From NCBI GenBank assembly GCA_034336665.1, contig CM067564.1, forward strand, positions 43,042,975 through 43,106,974: a stretch of 64,000 bases of DNA, given 5' to 3'. The notes beneath the pieces were generated by a model that did not search any database, was not told the origin of the DNA, and saw only the letters and a list, made by a program, of their open reading frames with translations. Numbering within the stretch: the stretch's first letter is position 1; each line of letters starts with the position of its first letter. Source of the stretch: Luscinia megarhynchos. Taxonomy: Eukaryota > Chordata > Aves > Passeriformes > Turdidae. Position numbers and translations under genes: made by a program. This document shows, piece by piece, positions 12,100 through 22,599 of the stretch.

Positions 12100-12800
12100 C
12101 TGCAGGAAAAATTGGGAAAAAATGAATATTCCATTTGGGAATTCCTCCAAATCTGAAATTTAGGGAGTTAAAATGTCCTTTGGGAAGGGGGGTCCAAGCT
12201 ACTTGTTCATGTCAGGGTTTTCCAACAAAAATGAAAATAAAAATCTGGAGTAGGTGGCAGAAGTAAAATAATTGATCAATAATTATTTAATAAAGTGGCT
12301 TTATTCCCTGCAAAAGGGAATTTGGCTCCTCTGATTCCACAGCAAAACCTGCAAGGAAAAACGGGGGAAAAAATGAATATTCCATTTGGGAATTCCTCCA
12401 AATCTGAAATTTAGGGACTTAAAATGTCCTTTGGGAAGAAGGATCCAAGCTATTGGTTTATCTCAGGGTTTTCCAACAAAAATGAAAATAAAAATCTGGA
12501 GCAAGTGGCAAAAGTAAAATAATTCATCAATAATTATTAATTAATTAATTGGCTTTATTCTCTGCAAAAGGGAATTTGGCTCCTCTCATTCCACAGCAAA
12601 ACCTCCAGGGAAAAAAATGAATATTCCATTTGGGAATTCTTCTAAATCTGAAATTTAGAGAGTTAAAATGTCCTTTGGGAAGGGGGGTCCAAGCTACTTG
12701 TTCATGTCAGGGTTTTCCAACAAAAATGAAAATAAAAATCTGGAGTAAGTGGCAAAAGTAAAATAATTGATCAATAATTATTTAATAAATTGGTTTTATT
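12057..12800 (-). repeat. 249-254-bp triplication including TASOR2 exon 2 start
   Basis: The marker CAAAAGGGAATTTGGCTCCT occurs at 12,062, 12,311 and 12,565, so three tandem copies 249 and 254 bp apart. The first overlaps the real exon 2 and its acceptor. The second keeps an AG before the exon-like bases; in the third the AG-equivalent has changed (CCTCCAGGG on the plus strand). Each copy then carries the same intron sequence through GGGTTTTCCAACAAAAATGA. Confidence 0.92.
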
Positions 12801-13400
12801 CATCAGATTTTCCAAATCCCAAACTGAGGGGTTGATATTTATTTTTGAGGGTAAATTTGAATTATTTAGGTGTTTTCCTCCCCTTAATTAAAAAGAAGGA
12901 AAAATCAAATCATTCCTCTCAAATTCTTCCAGGAGATAAAAATTATTCCCAAACTGAGGGTTTGATCATTATTTTTAAAGGTAAATTCAAACAATTTTGG
13001 TGGTTTCCTCCCCTTAATTAAAAAAAAAAAATAATCCAAATAGTTTCTTTTATTCTTCTCAAATTCTTCCAGGAGGAAAAAATTATTTCCAAGCTGAGAG
13101 TTTGATCCTGGTTTTAAAGGTAAATTTGAATATTTTTGGTCATTTCCTCCAAAAATTCAACTAAAAATAAGGAAAAATAAAATTATTCCTTGTGTTAATT
13201 TTTATTCCTCTCAAATTATTCCAAGAGAAAAAAAATATTTCCAAACACAGAGTTTGATCCTGTTTTTGAAGGTAAATTTGAGTAATTTTGGTGTTTTCCT
13301 CCCCTTAATTTAAAAAAAAAAAAAAATCAAATAACTCCTTGTGTCAATTTTTATTTCCCTCAAATTATTCCAGGAGCAAAAAAACAAACATTAATTTAAG
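12800..13400. repeat. 130-150-bp diverged tandem array
   Basis: The motif CCAAACTGAGGGTTTGATC or a variant recurs near 12,819, 12,949, 13,089 and 13,241, followed each time by GGTAAATTTGA and TTTTCCTCCCCTTAATTA. It lies in TASOR2 intron 1. Confidence 0.85.
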
Positions 13401-13431
13401 GAACAGGGAAAATAACATAAATTGTTAAAAT

Positions 13432-13463
13432 AATAAATAAATAAATAAATAAATAAATAAATT
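13432..13463. repeat. (AAAT)n microsatellite
   Basis: About eight perfect AAAT units in a row. The surrounding 13,400-14,330 is AT-rich intron 1 DNA in which I see no gene or other element. Confidence 0.95.
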
Positions 13464-14499
13464 TGTTAATAATTGTTGAAAATAAAAAAAAATAAATTGG
13501 GTGGTTTAAACTGTTTTTTTTTTAAGTCTGTACTTCGAGGTTGAACAGGGAAAAAAATCAAGATGAGGAAAGAAATGTGGAGGGATCTAAAAATGATCCA
13601 AGTATTTCAAAATGATTCAAAAATCCCAAAATGATCCAAGAAAAACAGAGCTGGTCAGGATGGAAACTTGGGAGCACACAAAGGAAAGTCTTGGAAGAAT
13701 ATTTTTCTGCTTTAAACATTTTTTTGGGTCTTTTGTGCCTTTTTAAACTCATTTTTTACACTTCCTGCTTTTAGAAATCCTAAATTTTTTTTTAAATCCT
13801 AAATTAAAATTAATCCTAAATTAATTTCGCTTGGGATTAGGGTGAAAAAAGCAGATTAAGAGCAGAAAAAATGGAAATAAAGGAAAAAAGGAAACTAAGA
13901 TAAGGAAGAAAATTGATTTTTCAGCTCTTTTTCAGCATCATGTCTAATGAGGAGAGGAAAAGTTCATTTTGCTCATTTTTCTTGCATTTTTCTTCCTGTG
14001 TTTCCTGCATCCAGAGCTCAGACTTTTCCATGGAAATTCTAAATCCCATGGAAATTCTAAATTTTCAGGGAATTCTAAATCCCAGCTCAGCTCAAAGGAT
14101 CAAACACAACCTCCATCTTTTTTTAAAGCTGGAGGACCACAACTTTTTCTGGAAAATATCAGAAAATTTCAGGGATAAAAGTTAAAAAAAATGGAAAACT
14201 TTTGGTAATCCAACAGAAAATCCAAAAATTTTGCAGGTGATCACTTTAATATTTTTTCCTCCATGCAGCTTCAAAATAAAAATCAAAACAAAAGGGGAAA
14301 AATAATTTTAAAATAATTTAAAAATCAAGAAATTAAAGAGAGGAAACGGAGCCCAAGTGGCTGCACCCCCTCAGTTCCCTCCTGGATTAAGGGATGTGTC
14401 CAGATCATAAGGAAGAAGAATTCCCAGGAAAAAAAATCCCAAATCTGGCAGGAGCAAAAGGTGTAAGTGAAAGTGGCCAAGGCAGAAGGAAAAGTGAAA

Positions 14500-17215
14500 G
14501 TGAGAAACATGGGAATGGCAATGGAACCATGGGAAAAACTCAGGGAATGAGAAACTTGGGAATGACACACAGGAAAATTAAAAAATTTAGGAATGGCACT
14601 GGATCCATGGGGAAAAGTCAGGGAAAACTTGGGAATGGTGCTGGATCTGTGAGGAAAAATTTGGGAATGAGAAACTTGGGAAACTCAGGAAAATGAGAAA
14701 CTTGGGAAATTGCAATGAATCCATGGAGAAAAACCTTGGGAATGAGAAACTTGGGAATGACACACAGGAAAATTTAAAAACTTGGGAATGGCACTGGATC
14801 CATGGGGAAACTCAGGGAATGAAAAACTTGGGAATGGTACTGGATCCATGGGGAAACTCAGGGAATGAGAAATTTGGGAATGGCACCTGATCCATGGGGA
14901 TAAAACTTGGGAATGAGAAACTTGGGAAAGAGAAACTTGGGAAAGAGAAACTTGGGAATGGCACTGGATCCATGGGGAAACTCAGGGGATGAAAAACTTG
15001 GGAATGGCACTGGATCCATGGGGAAACTCAAGGAATGAGAAACTTGGGAATGGCAATGGATCCATGGGGAAAAGTCAGGGAAAACATGGGAAACTTGGGA
15101 ATGGTGCTGGATCTGTGAGGAAAAATTTGGGAATGAGAAACTTGGGAAACTCAGGAAAGTGAGAAACTTGGGAAATTGCAATGAATCCATGGAGAAAAAC
15201 TTGGGAATGAGAAACTTGGGAATGACACACAGGAAAATTTAAAAACTTGGGAATGGCACTGGATCCATGGGGAAACTCAGGGAATGAAAAACTTGGGAAT
15301 GGTACTGGATCCATGGGGAAACTCAGGGAATGAGAAATTTGGGAATGGCACCTGATCCATGGGGAAAAACTTGGGAATGAGAAACTTGGGAAAGAGAAAC
15401 TTGGGAATGGCACTGGATCCATGGGGAAACTCAGGGGATGAAAAACTTGGGAATGGCACTGGATCCATGGGGAAACTCAAGGAATGAGAAACTTGGGAAT
15501 GGCAATGGATCCATGGGGAAAAGTCAGGGAAAACATGGGAAACTTGGGAATGGTGCTGGATCTGTGAGGAAAAATTTGGGAATGAGAAACTTGGGAAACT
15601 CAGGAAAATGAGAAACTTGGGAAATTGCAATGAATCCATGGGGAAAAGTCAAGGAATGAGAAACTTTGGGAATGGCACTGGATCCATGGGGAAAAACTTG
15701 GGAATGACACACAGGAAAATTAAAAAACTTGGGAATGGCAATGGATCCATGGGGAAACTCAGGGAATGAGAAAACTTGGGAATGGCACCTGATCCATGGG
15801 GAAAAACTTGGGAATGAGAAACTTGGGAATGGCACTGGATCCATGGGGAAAAACTTGGGAATGACACACAGGAAAATTAAAAACTTGGGAATGGCACTGG
15901 ATCCATGGGGAAACTCAGGGAATGAAAAACTTGGGAATGGCACCTGATCCATGGGGAAAAACTTGGGAATGAGAAACTTGGGAATGGCACTGGATCCATG
16001 GGGAAACTCAAGGAATGAGAAACTTGGGAAAGGCAATGGATCCATGGGGAAAAACTTGGGAATGAGAAACTTGGGAATGACACACAGGAAAATTAAAAAC
16101 TTGGGAATGGCACTGGATCCATGGGGAAACTCAGGGAATGAAAAACTTGGGAATGGCACCTGATCCATGAGGAAAAAGCTGGGAATGGCACTGGATCCAT
16201 TGGGAAAAATTTGGGAATGAGAAACTTGGGATGGCACTGGATCTGTTGGACAAAACCTGGGAATGAGAAATCTGGGAATGGCACCAAATCCATGAGGAAA
16301 AGTCAGGGAAGGAGAACCTGGGAATGGCACTGGATCTGTGGGGAAAAAATTGGGAATGAGAAACTTGGGAATGGCACTGATTCCATGGGGAAAAGTCAAG
16401 GAGAAACTTGGGAATAGCACTGGATCCATGGGGAAACTCAGGGAATGAGAAATTTGGGAAATTGCACCATATACATAGGAAAAATCAGGGAATGAGAAAC
16501 ATGGGAGTGGCACTGGATCCATGGAGAAAATCTTGGGAATGGCAATGGATCTGTGAGGAAACTCAGAGAAACTTGGGAATGGTACCTGATCCATGGGGAA
16601 CAGTCAGAGGAGGAGAAACCTGGGAATGGCTCTGATCCGTGGGACAAAACCTGGGAATGAGAAACTTGGGAATGGCACTGGATCCACTGGGAAACTCAGG
16701 GAATGAGAAACTTGGGAATGGCAGTAGAGAGGTGGGACAAAAACTGGGAATGGCACTGGATCCACTGGGAAACTCAGAGAAACTTGGGAATGGTAAACAC
16801 AGAAGTGGAAACTTGGGAATGGCACTGGATCCATGGGGAACAGTCAGAGGGGGAGAAACTTGGGAATGACACCTAATCCATGGGGAAACTCAGGGAAGGA
16901 AAAACTTGGGAATGGCATTCAGGGAGACTGAGAAACTTGGGAATGACACTGGATCCATGGGGGAAAACTCAGGGAATGAGAAACTTGGGAATGGCACTGG
17001 ATCCATGGGGAAAACTCAGGGAATGAGAAACTTGGGAAGGAAAACTTTGGGAATGGCACTGGATCTGTGGGACAAAACCTGGGAATGAGAAACTTGGGAA
17101 TGACACTGGATCCATGGGGAAAACTCAGGGAATGAGAAACTTGGGAATGGCACTGGATAGGTGAGACAAAAATTTGGAATGGCACTGGATCCATGGGGAA
17201 AACTCAGGGAATGGG
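14500..17215. repeat. 2.7-kb minisatellite with ~460-bp higher-order unit
   Basis: The basic unit is about 40-47 bp: GAATGGCACTGGATCCATGG then GGAAACTCAGGGAATGAGAA and ACTTGG. A rarer block with GGTGCTGGATCTGTGAGG occurs at 14,641, 15,107 and 15,556, giving higher-order spacings of 466 and 449 bp; the GACACACAGGAAAATT block recurs as well. It lies in TASOR2 intron 1. Open frames on both strands, one of 356 codons, are simply translated repeat. Confidence 0.94.
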
Positions 17216-17476
17216 ATCAGACAGCACAGATGGCACAGGACTGGAAAATCCAGAGGGGATCATCCCTGCCCTGAAATCTTTGGGAATTCCCAGTTTGTCC
17301 TGATGAATTCCCATCCTTTTAGCATGGAATTCATCCAGGCACTTCTGCAGCCATGGACTCCCAAAATTTAAGATTTTCCTTTGGCTCATCCCTTTTTTCT
17401 GGGATTTCTGGATGGTCTCAGCACTCAGCAACTTCCAAGGAAGTTTTCCCAGCCCAGGAGGAAAACTCCAGGTTTT

Positions 17477-18165
17477 GGAAGTGCAGAATTTGCTTTTTTT
17501 TTACTTTTTAACTTTGTATTTGAGCAGTGTTCCCTGCAGATATTTGGATGTTGGCAAATCCTCAAAATTCCACCATCCAGCTATTTTCCTGGCTTGATCC
17601 CAAAGCTGGAATATTGGGAATCACCAGCAGGATCAGCTCTGGCACCACCACAAACCACATCCCACTGTGCATTTACACCAAATATTTGGGATAAATCCAG
17701 GAACTTTTTATCCTGATTTGAGTATCCAAAAAAACACTTTGTGTTCTTTCCTTAGGATCATTTTTTACCAAATTCTTTTGGAGTCCAATTCCTCCCATCC
17801 TGATTTCCTGTTTTCCCTTTGGAAATGCGAAATTTGCTTTTCAAAATTATTTTTTAACCTTAAATTTGAGTAATGCTTCCTGCAGATATTTGGATGTTGG
17901 CAAATCCTCAAAATTCCACCATCCAGCTATTTTCCTGGCTTGATCCCAAAGCTGGAATATTGGGAATCACCAGCAGGATCAGCTCTGGCACCACCACAAA
18001 CCACATCCCACTGTGCATTTACACCAAATATTTGGGATAAATCCAGGAACTTTTTATTCTGACTTGAGTATCCCAAAAAAAAAAAAGTGTTCTTTCCTTA
18101 GGATCATTTTTCCCGAATTCTTTTGGAGTCCAATTTCTCCCATCCCAATTTCCTCCTTTCCCAGA
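17477..18165. repeat. 346-bp direct tandem duplication
   Basis: Two copies of a 346-bp block are recognised by GCAGATATTTGGATGTTGGC at 17,536 and 17,882 and by GTGCATTTACACCAAATATT in each. Copies are about 95% alike in the central part. It contains no coding exon. Confidence 0.92.
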
Positions 18166-18169
18166 AAAA

Positions 18170-20640
18170 CCAAATTCTCCCCCTGGATGATCACAAGATT
18201 TTTCCCTTTCCACTTGATCCCAATCCTGTTTGCTGAGTGTCCTACTGGGAACATCTCCCACAGAAATTTTAGGAAAAAATGGATATTTTTAGGGGAAAAA
18301 AGGGATCAGAATGGATCCAGCAGGAGTGGGATTTTTCCATGTTTTTCCAGGCAGATGTTGGGATTGGGATCAGAACAAAACCTCTGGAATAAACTGGGTT
18401 GATGGAACCATTCATGTTTATCCTGGAAAGTTCTGCCCCAGGAATAAAAATTAATCCACAAATGCAAAGTTTCCACCTTTTCCTCTGGAAATTATATCCT
18501 GGCTTGGGAGGGATAATTCCTTTTGCTGTTTTTAATTCAAGGTGGCTGGTTTGGATTTTCAATTCCCTTTGGGATTTAAAAAACCTGGGAATGAGGGTGT
18601 GGAGGCTGCAGGATGCTTTTTAAGGGCATAACAGGATTTATTTGGATGGTTTGGGTTTGGAAATCTGGATTTTTAGGTGCTGCAGGGAATTTCTGGCATC
18701 TCTTCAGCTCAGATTTGATCTCACAGCAAAATTCAAATCCTTTTGGATGGGAATTTTAGGGGATTTTATTAATTTCCTCACAGGAAGGGAAGGTGATGGT
18801 CCTTAATAATGTTGAAAAAAAAATCACAACCAAGTTCTTTGTGTCAGCAGAAATTGCAACAACTCTGGGTGTTTCCAAATTCCCACTTAGACATGGCTCC
18901 AACAAAAAATTCCTACAAAAAGAAATGTTTCACCCAGGAGGGAAAATCCAGAAATTATGGAGCCTCTCTTGCTGCAACAGCAAATGGAAAAATTAAGGGA
19001 AAAAAAACTTGGGAGGGTAAGAAGTTAGAGAAAAAAATTAAAGGAAAAAGAAAAACTTGGGAGGTTCAGGCAGGATGAGAAGTTGGAAAAAAATTAAGGG
19101 GAAAAAAAACCTTGGGAGGATGAGAAGTTGGAATTTTCGCTCTGGAAATTTTTGTCTCTCCCTGGCTGGACACAGCCACATCTGCCCCACTCTGATGAAA
19201 AAATCTCCACCTAAAATCCTTCCAAGTGCCATTTTTTTTTATTTTACCACCTCCCTCCTGCTCCTCAGCTGCTCACAAATTTAAAAATCTGATTTTTTTC
19301 CACGTTGCACACATTAATTCATCAAAGTCAGCTCCTGATGTCTTTTATTTCAGGAATTTTTATGCCAAAACCTCAATTTTCACCTCACCCAGGGCTGTGG
19401 TTTTACTGAGGTGACACCTGACTTTTCCCAAGTAACCAGCACAGGAATTTTGGCACTTGGACAACAAAAAAAAGCAACATTTTGTTTGCAAAATCAGTGA
19501 TTTTCCATGGAGCTGCAGTGTTAGGAACAACATCCCTGAGGCAAAGAAATTCCCTTTGGGAAAAGAGCAAAAAATCAAAACAAATCCTTCCAAACAAATT
19601 CCCTGTGGATCCTCTGCCTGGGGAAATCACACCCTGAAAATTCCTAATAAAAACAAGCAAAGCACTCAAATCCAAAGATTCCTTTACAATTATTGGGGTC
19701 TCATCACAAAAAAAAAAAAATCTAGATTGGGTAAAAAATAGAATTTATCCCCCACCCAAAAAAAAATTCACTTTCTGGTCTCAAAGGGATTTTAAGCAAG
19801 AACAAGGAATTGGTCATTTTGGGAAGTGCCAGCTCCAAGGTGGGATTTTAGGAAATTTGAAATCAAGAATATTGAAGAGAGGATCTGGGAATAGGGAATA
19901 TTCAAACTGGCTGTGCTATTGCCAGAAAGGGCAATTTGCAGGTTTACAGAGGAACACTAAAAATAAATAAAGCAAATTATACATAAAACAAATTTCACAG
20001 CCACCTAACAGCCTCTGGTTCAAAGCAATTAATTGTAACTAATCACAATTCTTATCAGAGGAGATAAGAATTTCTAAAAGGTTCTGATAACGATTATTTT
20101 TTTTGCTGGAAAACAAGTTCTGTGAAATCAGACATACAACAGAAATTATAGAAAAAATTCCTTCTAGAGCAGAGTAGTGATTTCCAGAGTCGACCACAGC
20201 AAAGCCCCCTGTTCATCATCTTTTATAAAAAACAAAATTAGTTTGGAGCTGCACTAAGAAATACTCATTTTTATCAAAGACTTTGAGTATTTTTTTGTTA
20301 AAATTTATTTGTTTAGAATTTCATTGATTATGACTTGAGTAGCCCAAAAAAGCAGAGCACTTCCTGCATCAGTCTGGATCATTCTGGATTATCACAGAAT
20401 GAATACTTTTAATTAAAAAACTTGGTTTCCATGGAGCAAGGCCTATGATTTACAATTACTTTTGCACCATCCAACCCTCAGCTTGTTTCATCTATCCCAG
20501 CTTATCCTAATTATTATTAGGAGTGCAGACCTCGAGCTGGGCAAGCTCTGCTCCAATCCAAACCTCCGTGGGATAATTTGAGGACAATCTGGGATTAGAA
20601 TTGTGCAAGAGCAGAGCACGAATGGATTTTTCTCGCCTTA
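18170..20640. other. Mostly unique intron 1 DNA of TASOR2
   Basis: The region is AT-rich and largely free of tandem repeats except a small GGGAAAAAAACTTGGGAGG repeat at about 19,000-19,130. No exon with matching splice sites and family similarity is visible. The part 19,970-20,340 contains homeobox-like TTAATTG and GATA-like motifs and looks more complex than its surroundings. Confidence 0.6.
20051..20068. promoter_or_regulatory. Inverted GATA-site pair
   Basis: CTTATC and GATAAG are arranged as an inverted repeat with a 6-bp spacer (CTTATCAGAGGAGATAAG). GATA factors bind WGATAR. A functional role is inferred only. Confidence 0.3.
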
Positions 20641-20899
20641 TAAAGCCAAATTTCAGCCCCGCAGCTGCTCCAAAGGGGCACCAAGAGGCTCAGGGAGGGA
20701 TCAGCACCATTTTTATTCCCAAATCCCACTCCTGAAGGGCACCTCCAAAAAAGCACCGCGACTTTCCCAGCTGTTCAGGCCTTGGGATCTGCCACTAGGA
20801 AAAGCCAAGGAGGCAGAAAATTTGAAAAGCAGCTGGTTCCGACGTGTCCTAGTGCTTCCAGGAGCTCGGGGCCGAGGTCTCCTGGCACGGCAGAGGGGC

Positions 20900-21990
20900 A
20901 AAGGCGGCGTGGCCTCTCTCGGTGTCCCCAGGGAAGGGTGGCACGGAGCCAGGAACTCTCTTTTTATTCAGGAATTTTACTCGCAGCATGGAGCCGGCGA
21001 ATGCTCTGCTCCCTCACAGAAGGGCGGCATGAAGCCGGTAAATCGTCTTTTGCCACAGGGGAAAGCGGGATGGAGCAATAACCCTTTGCTTCCCAGAGAA
21101 GGGCGGCGTGGAGCCTGAATTCACCCCGCTTCTCCTGAAGGAAGGGCGGGATGGAGCCGGGAACCCTCTTCTAAAGGAAGGGAGCCAGGAATTCTCTTGT
21201 CGTTAAAGAAGGGCGGGATGGAGCCGGGAATCCTTCTCTCCTCATGGAAAAAAGGGATGAAGCCAGCCGCCTTCCTCTCTCCTTATGGAAAAGCGGCATG
21301 GAGCCAGAAATCCCTCCCTCGCAGGGAAGAGCAGCATGGAGCCGGTCGCCTTTCCCTCCCTCAAGAGAGGCATGGAGCCGGTCGCCTTTTTTCCCCTCAG
21401 GGAAGAACGGCATGGAGCCGGTCGCCTTTCCCTCCCTCAAGAGAGGCATGGAGCCGGTCGCCTTTTTTCCCCTCAGGGAAGAACGGCATGGAGCCGGTCG
21501 CCTTTCCCTCCCTTAAGAGAGGCATGGAGCCGGTCGCCTTTTTTCCCCTCAGGGAAGAACGGCATGGAGCCGGTCGCCTTTCCCTCCCTCAAGAGAGGCA
21601 TGGAGCCGGTCGCCTTTTTTCCCCTCAGAGAAGAACGGCATGGAGCCGGTCGCCTTTCCCTCCCTCAAGAGAGGCATGGAGCCGGTCGCCTTTTTTCCCC
21701 TCAGAGAAGAGCAGCATGGAGCCGGTCGCCTTTTTCCCCCTCAGGAAAGAGCGGCATGGAGCCGATCGCCTTTTTTCCCCTCAGGGAAAAGCGGCATGGA
21801 GCCGATCGCCTTTTTTCCCCTCGGGAAAGAGCGGCATGGAGCCGATCGCCTTTTTTCCCCTCGGGAAAGAGCGGCATGGAGCCGGTCGCCTTTTTTCCCC
21901 TCAGGGAAGAGCGGCATGGAGCCGGTCGCCTTTCCCTCCCTCAAGAAGCGCGGCATGGAGCCGGTAACCACCGCCCAACTCGCAGGGAAA
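20900..21990. repeat. 76-bp dimeric minisatellite at TASOR2 intron 1 start
   Basis: The core GCATGGAGCCGGTCGCC occurs at alternating 36 and 40-bp steps (for example 21,341, 21,377, 21,417, 21,453, 21,493), so the true unit is 76 bp. One half ends TTTCCCTCCCTCAAGAGAG, the other TTTTTTCCCCTCAGGGAAGA. Each half-unit carries CpG dinucleotides. Degenerate copies extend back towards 20,900. The array ends about 45 bp from the splice donor of exon 1. Confidence 0.93.
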
Positions 21991-22035
21991 GGCGCGATGG
22001 AGCCTCGCCCGCCCTCACCCCCCGGCCCCGCTCAC

Positions 22036-22078
22036 CCGTGCCCGGCTCGCCGCTCTCCCCACGCCGCCTCTCGCCCAT
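22036..22078 (-). CDS. TASOR2: TASOR2 coding exon 1
   Basis: The coding part of the first exon is 14 codons, MGERRRGESGEPGT, plus one base. The start codon has a good context (GCC before ATG, G after). The donor is GTGAGC. The single leftover G joins the GT of exon 2 to give a glycine codon, so phases match with no extra exon needed. I chose this start because upstream ATGs open only short frames that stop before it. The N-terminus is basic and unstructured. Confidence 0.8.
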
Positions 22079-22103
22079 GGCCGGGGCTCGCTCGGGCCGT
22101 CCC

Positions 22104-22196
22104 TCAGGCTGCCCTCATGGCCGCCCCGCCCGGCCCCCGGCGCAGCCCCGCTAAGCGGGCCAGCGGCATGAGGCTGTGCGGGGCGGCCGCCGCCAT
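22104..22196 (-). CDS. Upstream ORF in TASOR2 leader (putative)
   Basis: An ATG in context GGCGGATGG opens a 30-codon frame (MAAAAPHSLMPLARLAGLRR and onwards) ending in TGA 25 bases before the TASOR2 start codon. It would be an uORF if transcription begins above 22,196. It is not proposed as a functional protein. Confidence 0.35.
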   Translation of the reverse strand: MAAAAPHSLMPLARLAGLRRGPGGAAMRAA

Positions 22197-22307
22197 CCGC
22201 CGGCCCCAGGAAGTGGAAGGACGGGGCGGGCAGGAGAGGAGAGGGAAAGGGAGGGAAGGAAGGAAGGAAGGTGGGAACGAGGGGCGGGAGCGGCGGGGAA
22301 AAAAACA

Positions 22308-22323
22308 GAAAGTGAAAACTGAA
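22308..22323 (+). promoter_or_regulatory. ISRE/IRF-like element near TASOR2 promoter
   Basis: GAAAGTGAAAACTGAA contains the GAAANNGAAA core recognised by IRF factors. It is followed at once by CCGGAAAG, an ETS-like site. It lies about 230 bp upstream of the TASOR2 start codon. Confidence 0.45.
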
Positions 22324-22427
22324 CCGGAAAGACAGCGAGGGGCCGCCCGCGGGTTTTCCTCTTCCCGCGGTCACCGCGCTTTGGCTGCTCGGCTTTTCCT
22401 CTTCCGTGCCGTCCCTCGGCGCTGATC

Positions 22428-22565
22428 CCTCATTGTGAGGGAAGAACTGGCTCCGCCATCGATGTTTGCCCTTGGTGGGGATCTTGCCACACCGGCGCTG
22501 CTCCCTCATTGTAAAGGAGGAACTGGCTCGGCCATCAGTGTTTGCCCTTGGTGGGGATCTTGCCC
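22428..22565. repeat. 76-bp direct duplication
   Basis: CCTCATTGTGAGGGAAGAAC at 22,428 and CCTCATTGTAAAGGAGGAAC at 22,504 each lead into TTTGCCCTTGGTGGGGATCT. Two copies are 76 bp apart. It lies just upstream of the TASOR2 CpG island. Confidence 0.9.
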
Positions 22566-22599
22566 AGTCTTGCCCTGACCTGGATCACCTCAGCTCCTC

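Larger units (their letters stand above)
2795..22078 (-). other. TASOR2: TASOR2 (FAM208B) locus, 5' part of gene
   Basis: Six coding exons on the minus strand splice in consistent phase: 22078-22036, 12099-11954, 9052-8957, 7540-7468, 5636-5545 and 2890-2795. They encode 182 residues. The product carries hallmarks of the N-terminal DUF3715/pseudo-PARP region of the TASOR family: SSYLDS..., VENDLFLSE, CQSGLRV, GVYISKYSDCLQPRPWHHKKSGYI and GKVRAISE...PSPGYDCHV, each quoted only in part. TASOR scaffolds the HUSH complex, which silences retroelements through H3K9 methylation; TASOR2 is its less-studied paralogue. Human TASOR2 is over 2,000 residues, so most of the gene lies beyond the left edge. 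Assignment to TASOR2 rather than TASOR rests mainly on the NET1-CALML3-ASB13-TASOR2 gene order known in human. Intron 1 is about 9.9 kb and mostly tandem repeats. Confidence 0.9.
22036..22430 (-). promoter_or_regulatory. TASOR2: TASOR2 CpG-island promoter and 5' leader
   Basis: The region is rich in G, C and CpG around the first coding exon. It contains an ETS-type CCAGGAAGTG (22,206-22,215), a YY1-like GATGGCGGC on the minus strand near 22,196 and an IRF-type element (separate entry). No TATA box is evident. The exact transcription start cannot be placed. Confidence 0.7.

Noticed and set aside
15524..16594. 356-codon frame rich in FPMDPVPFPSFS
   Set aside because: Translated 40-47-bp minisatellite in TASOR2 intron 1.
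21197..22425. Frames of 256-289 codons with GMEPVAFFPLREERH repeats
   Set aside because: The 76-bp unit lacks stops in several frames at once; no splice or start support, and it lies antisense in TASOR2 intron 1.
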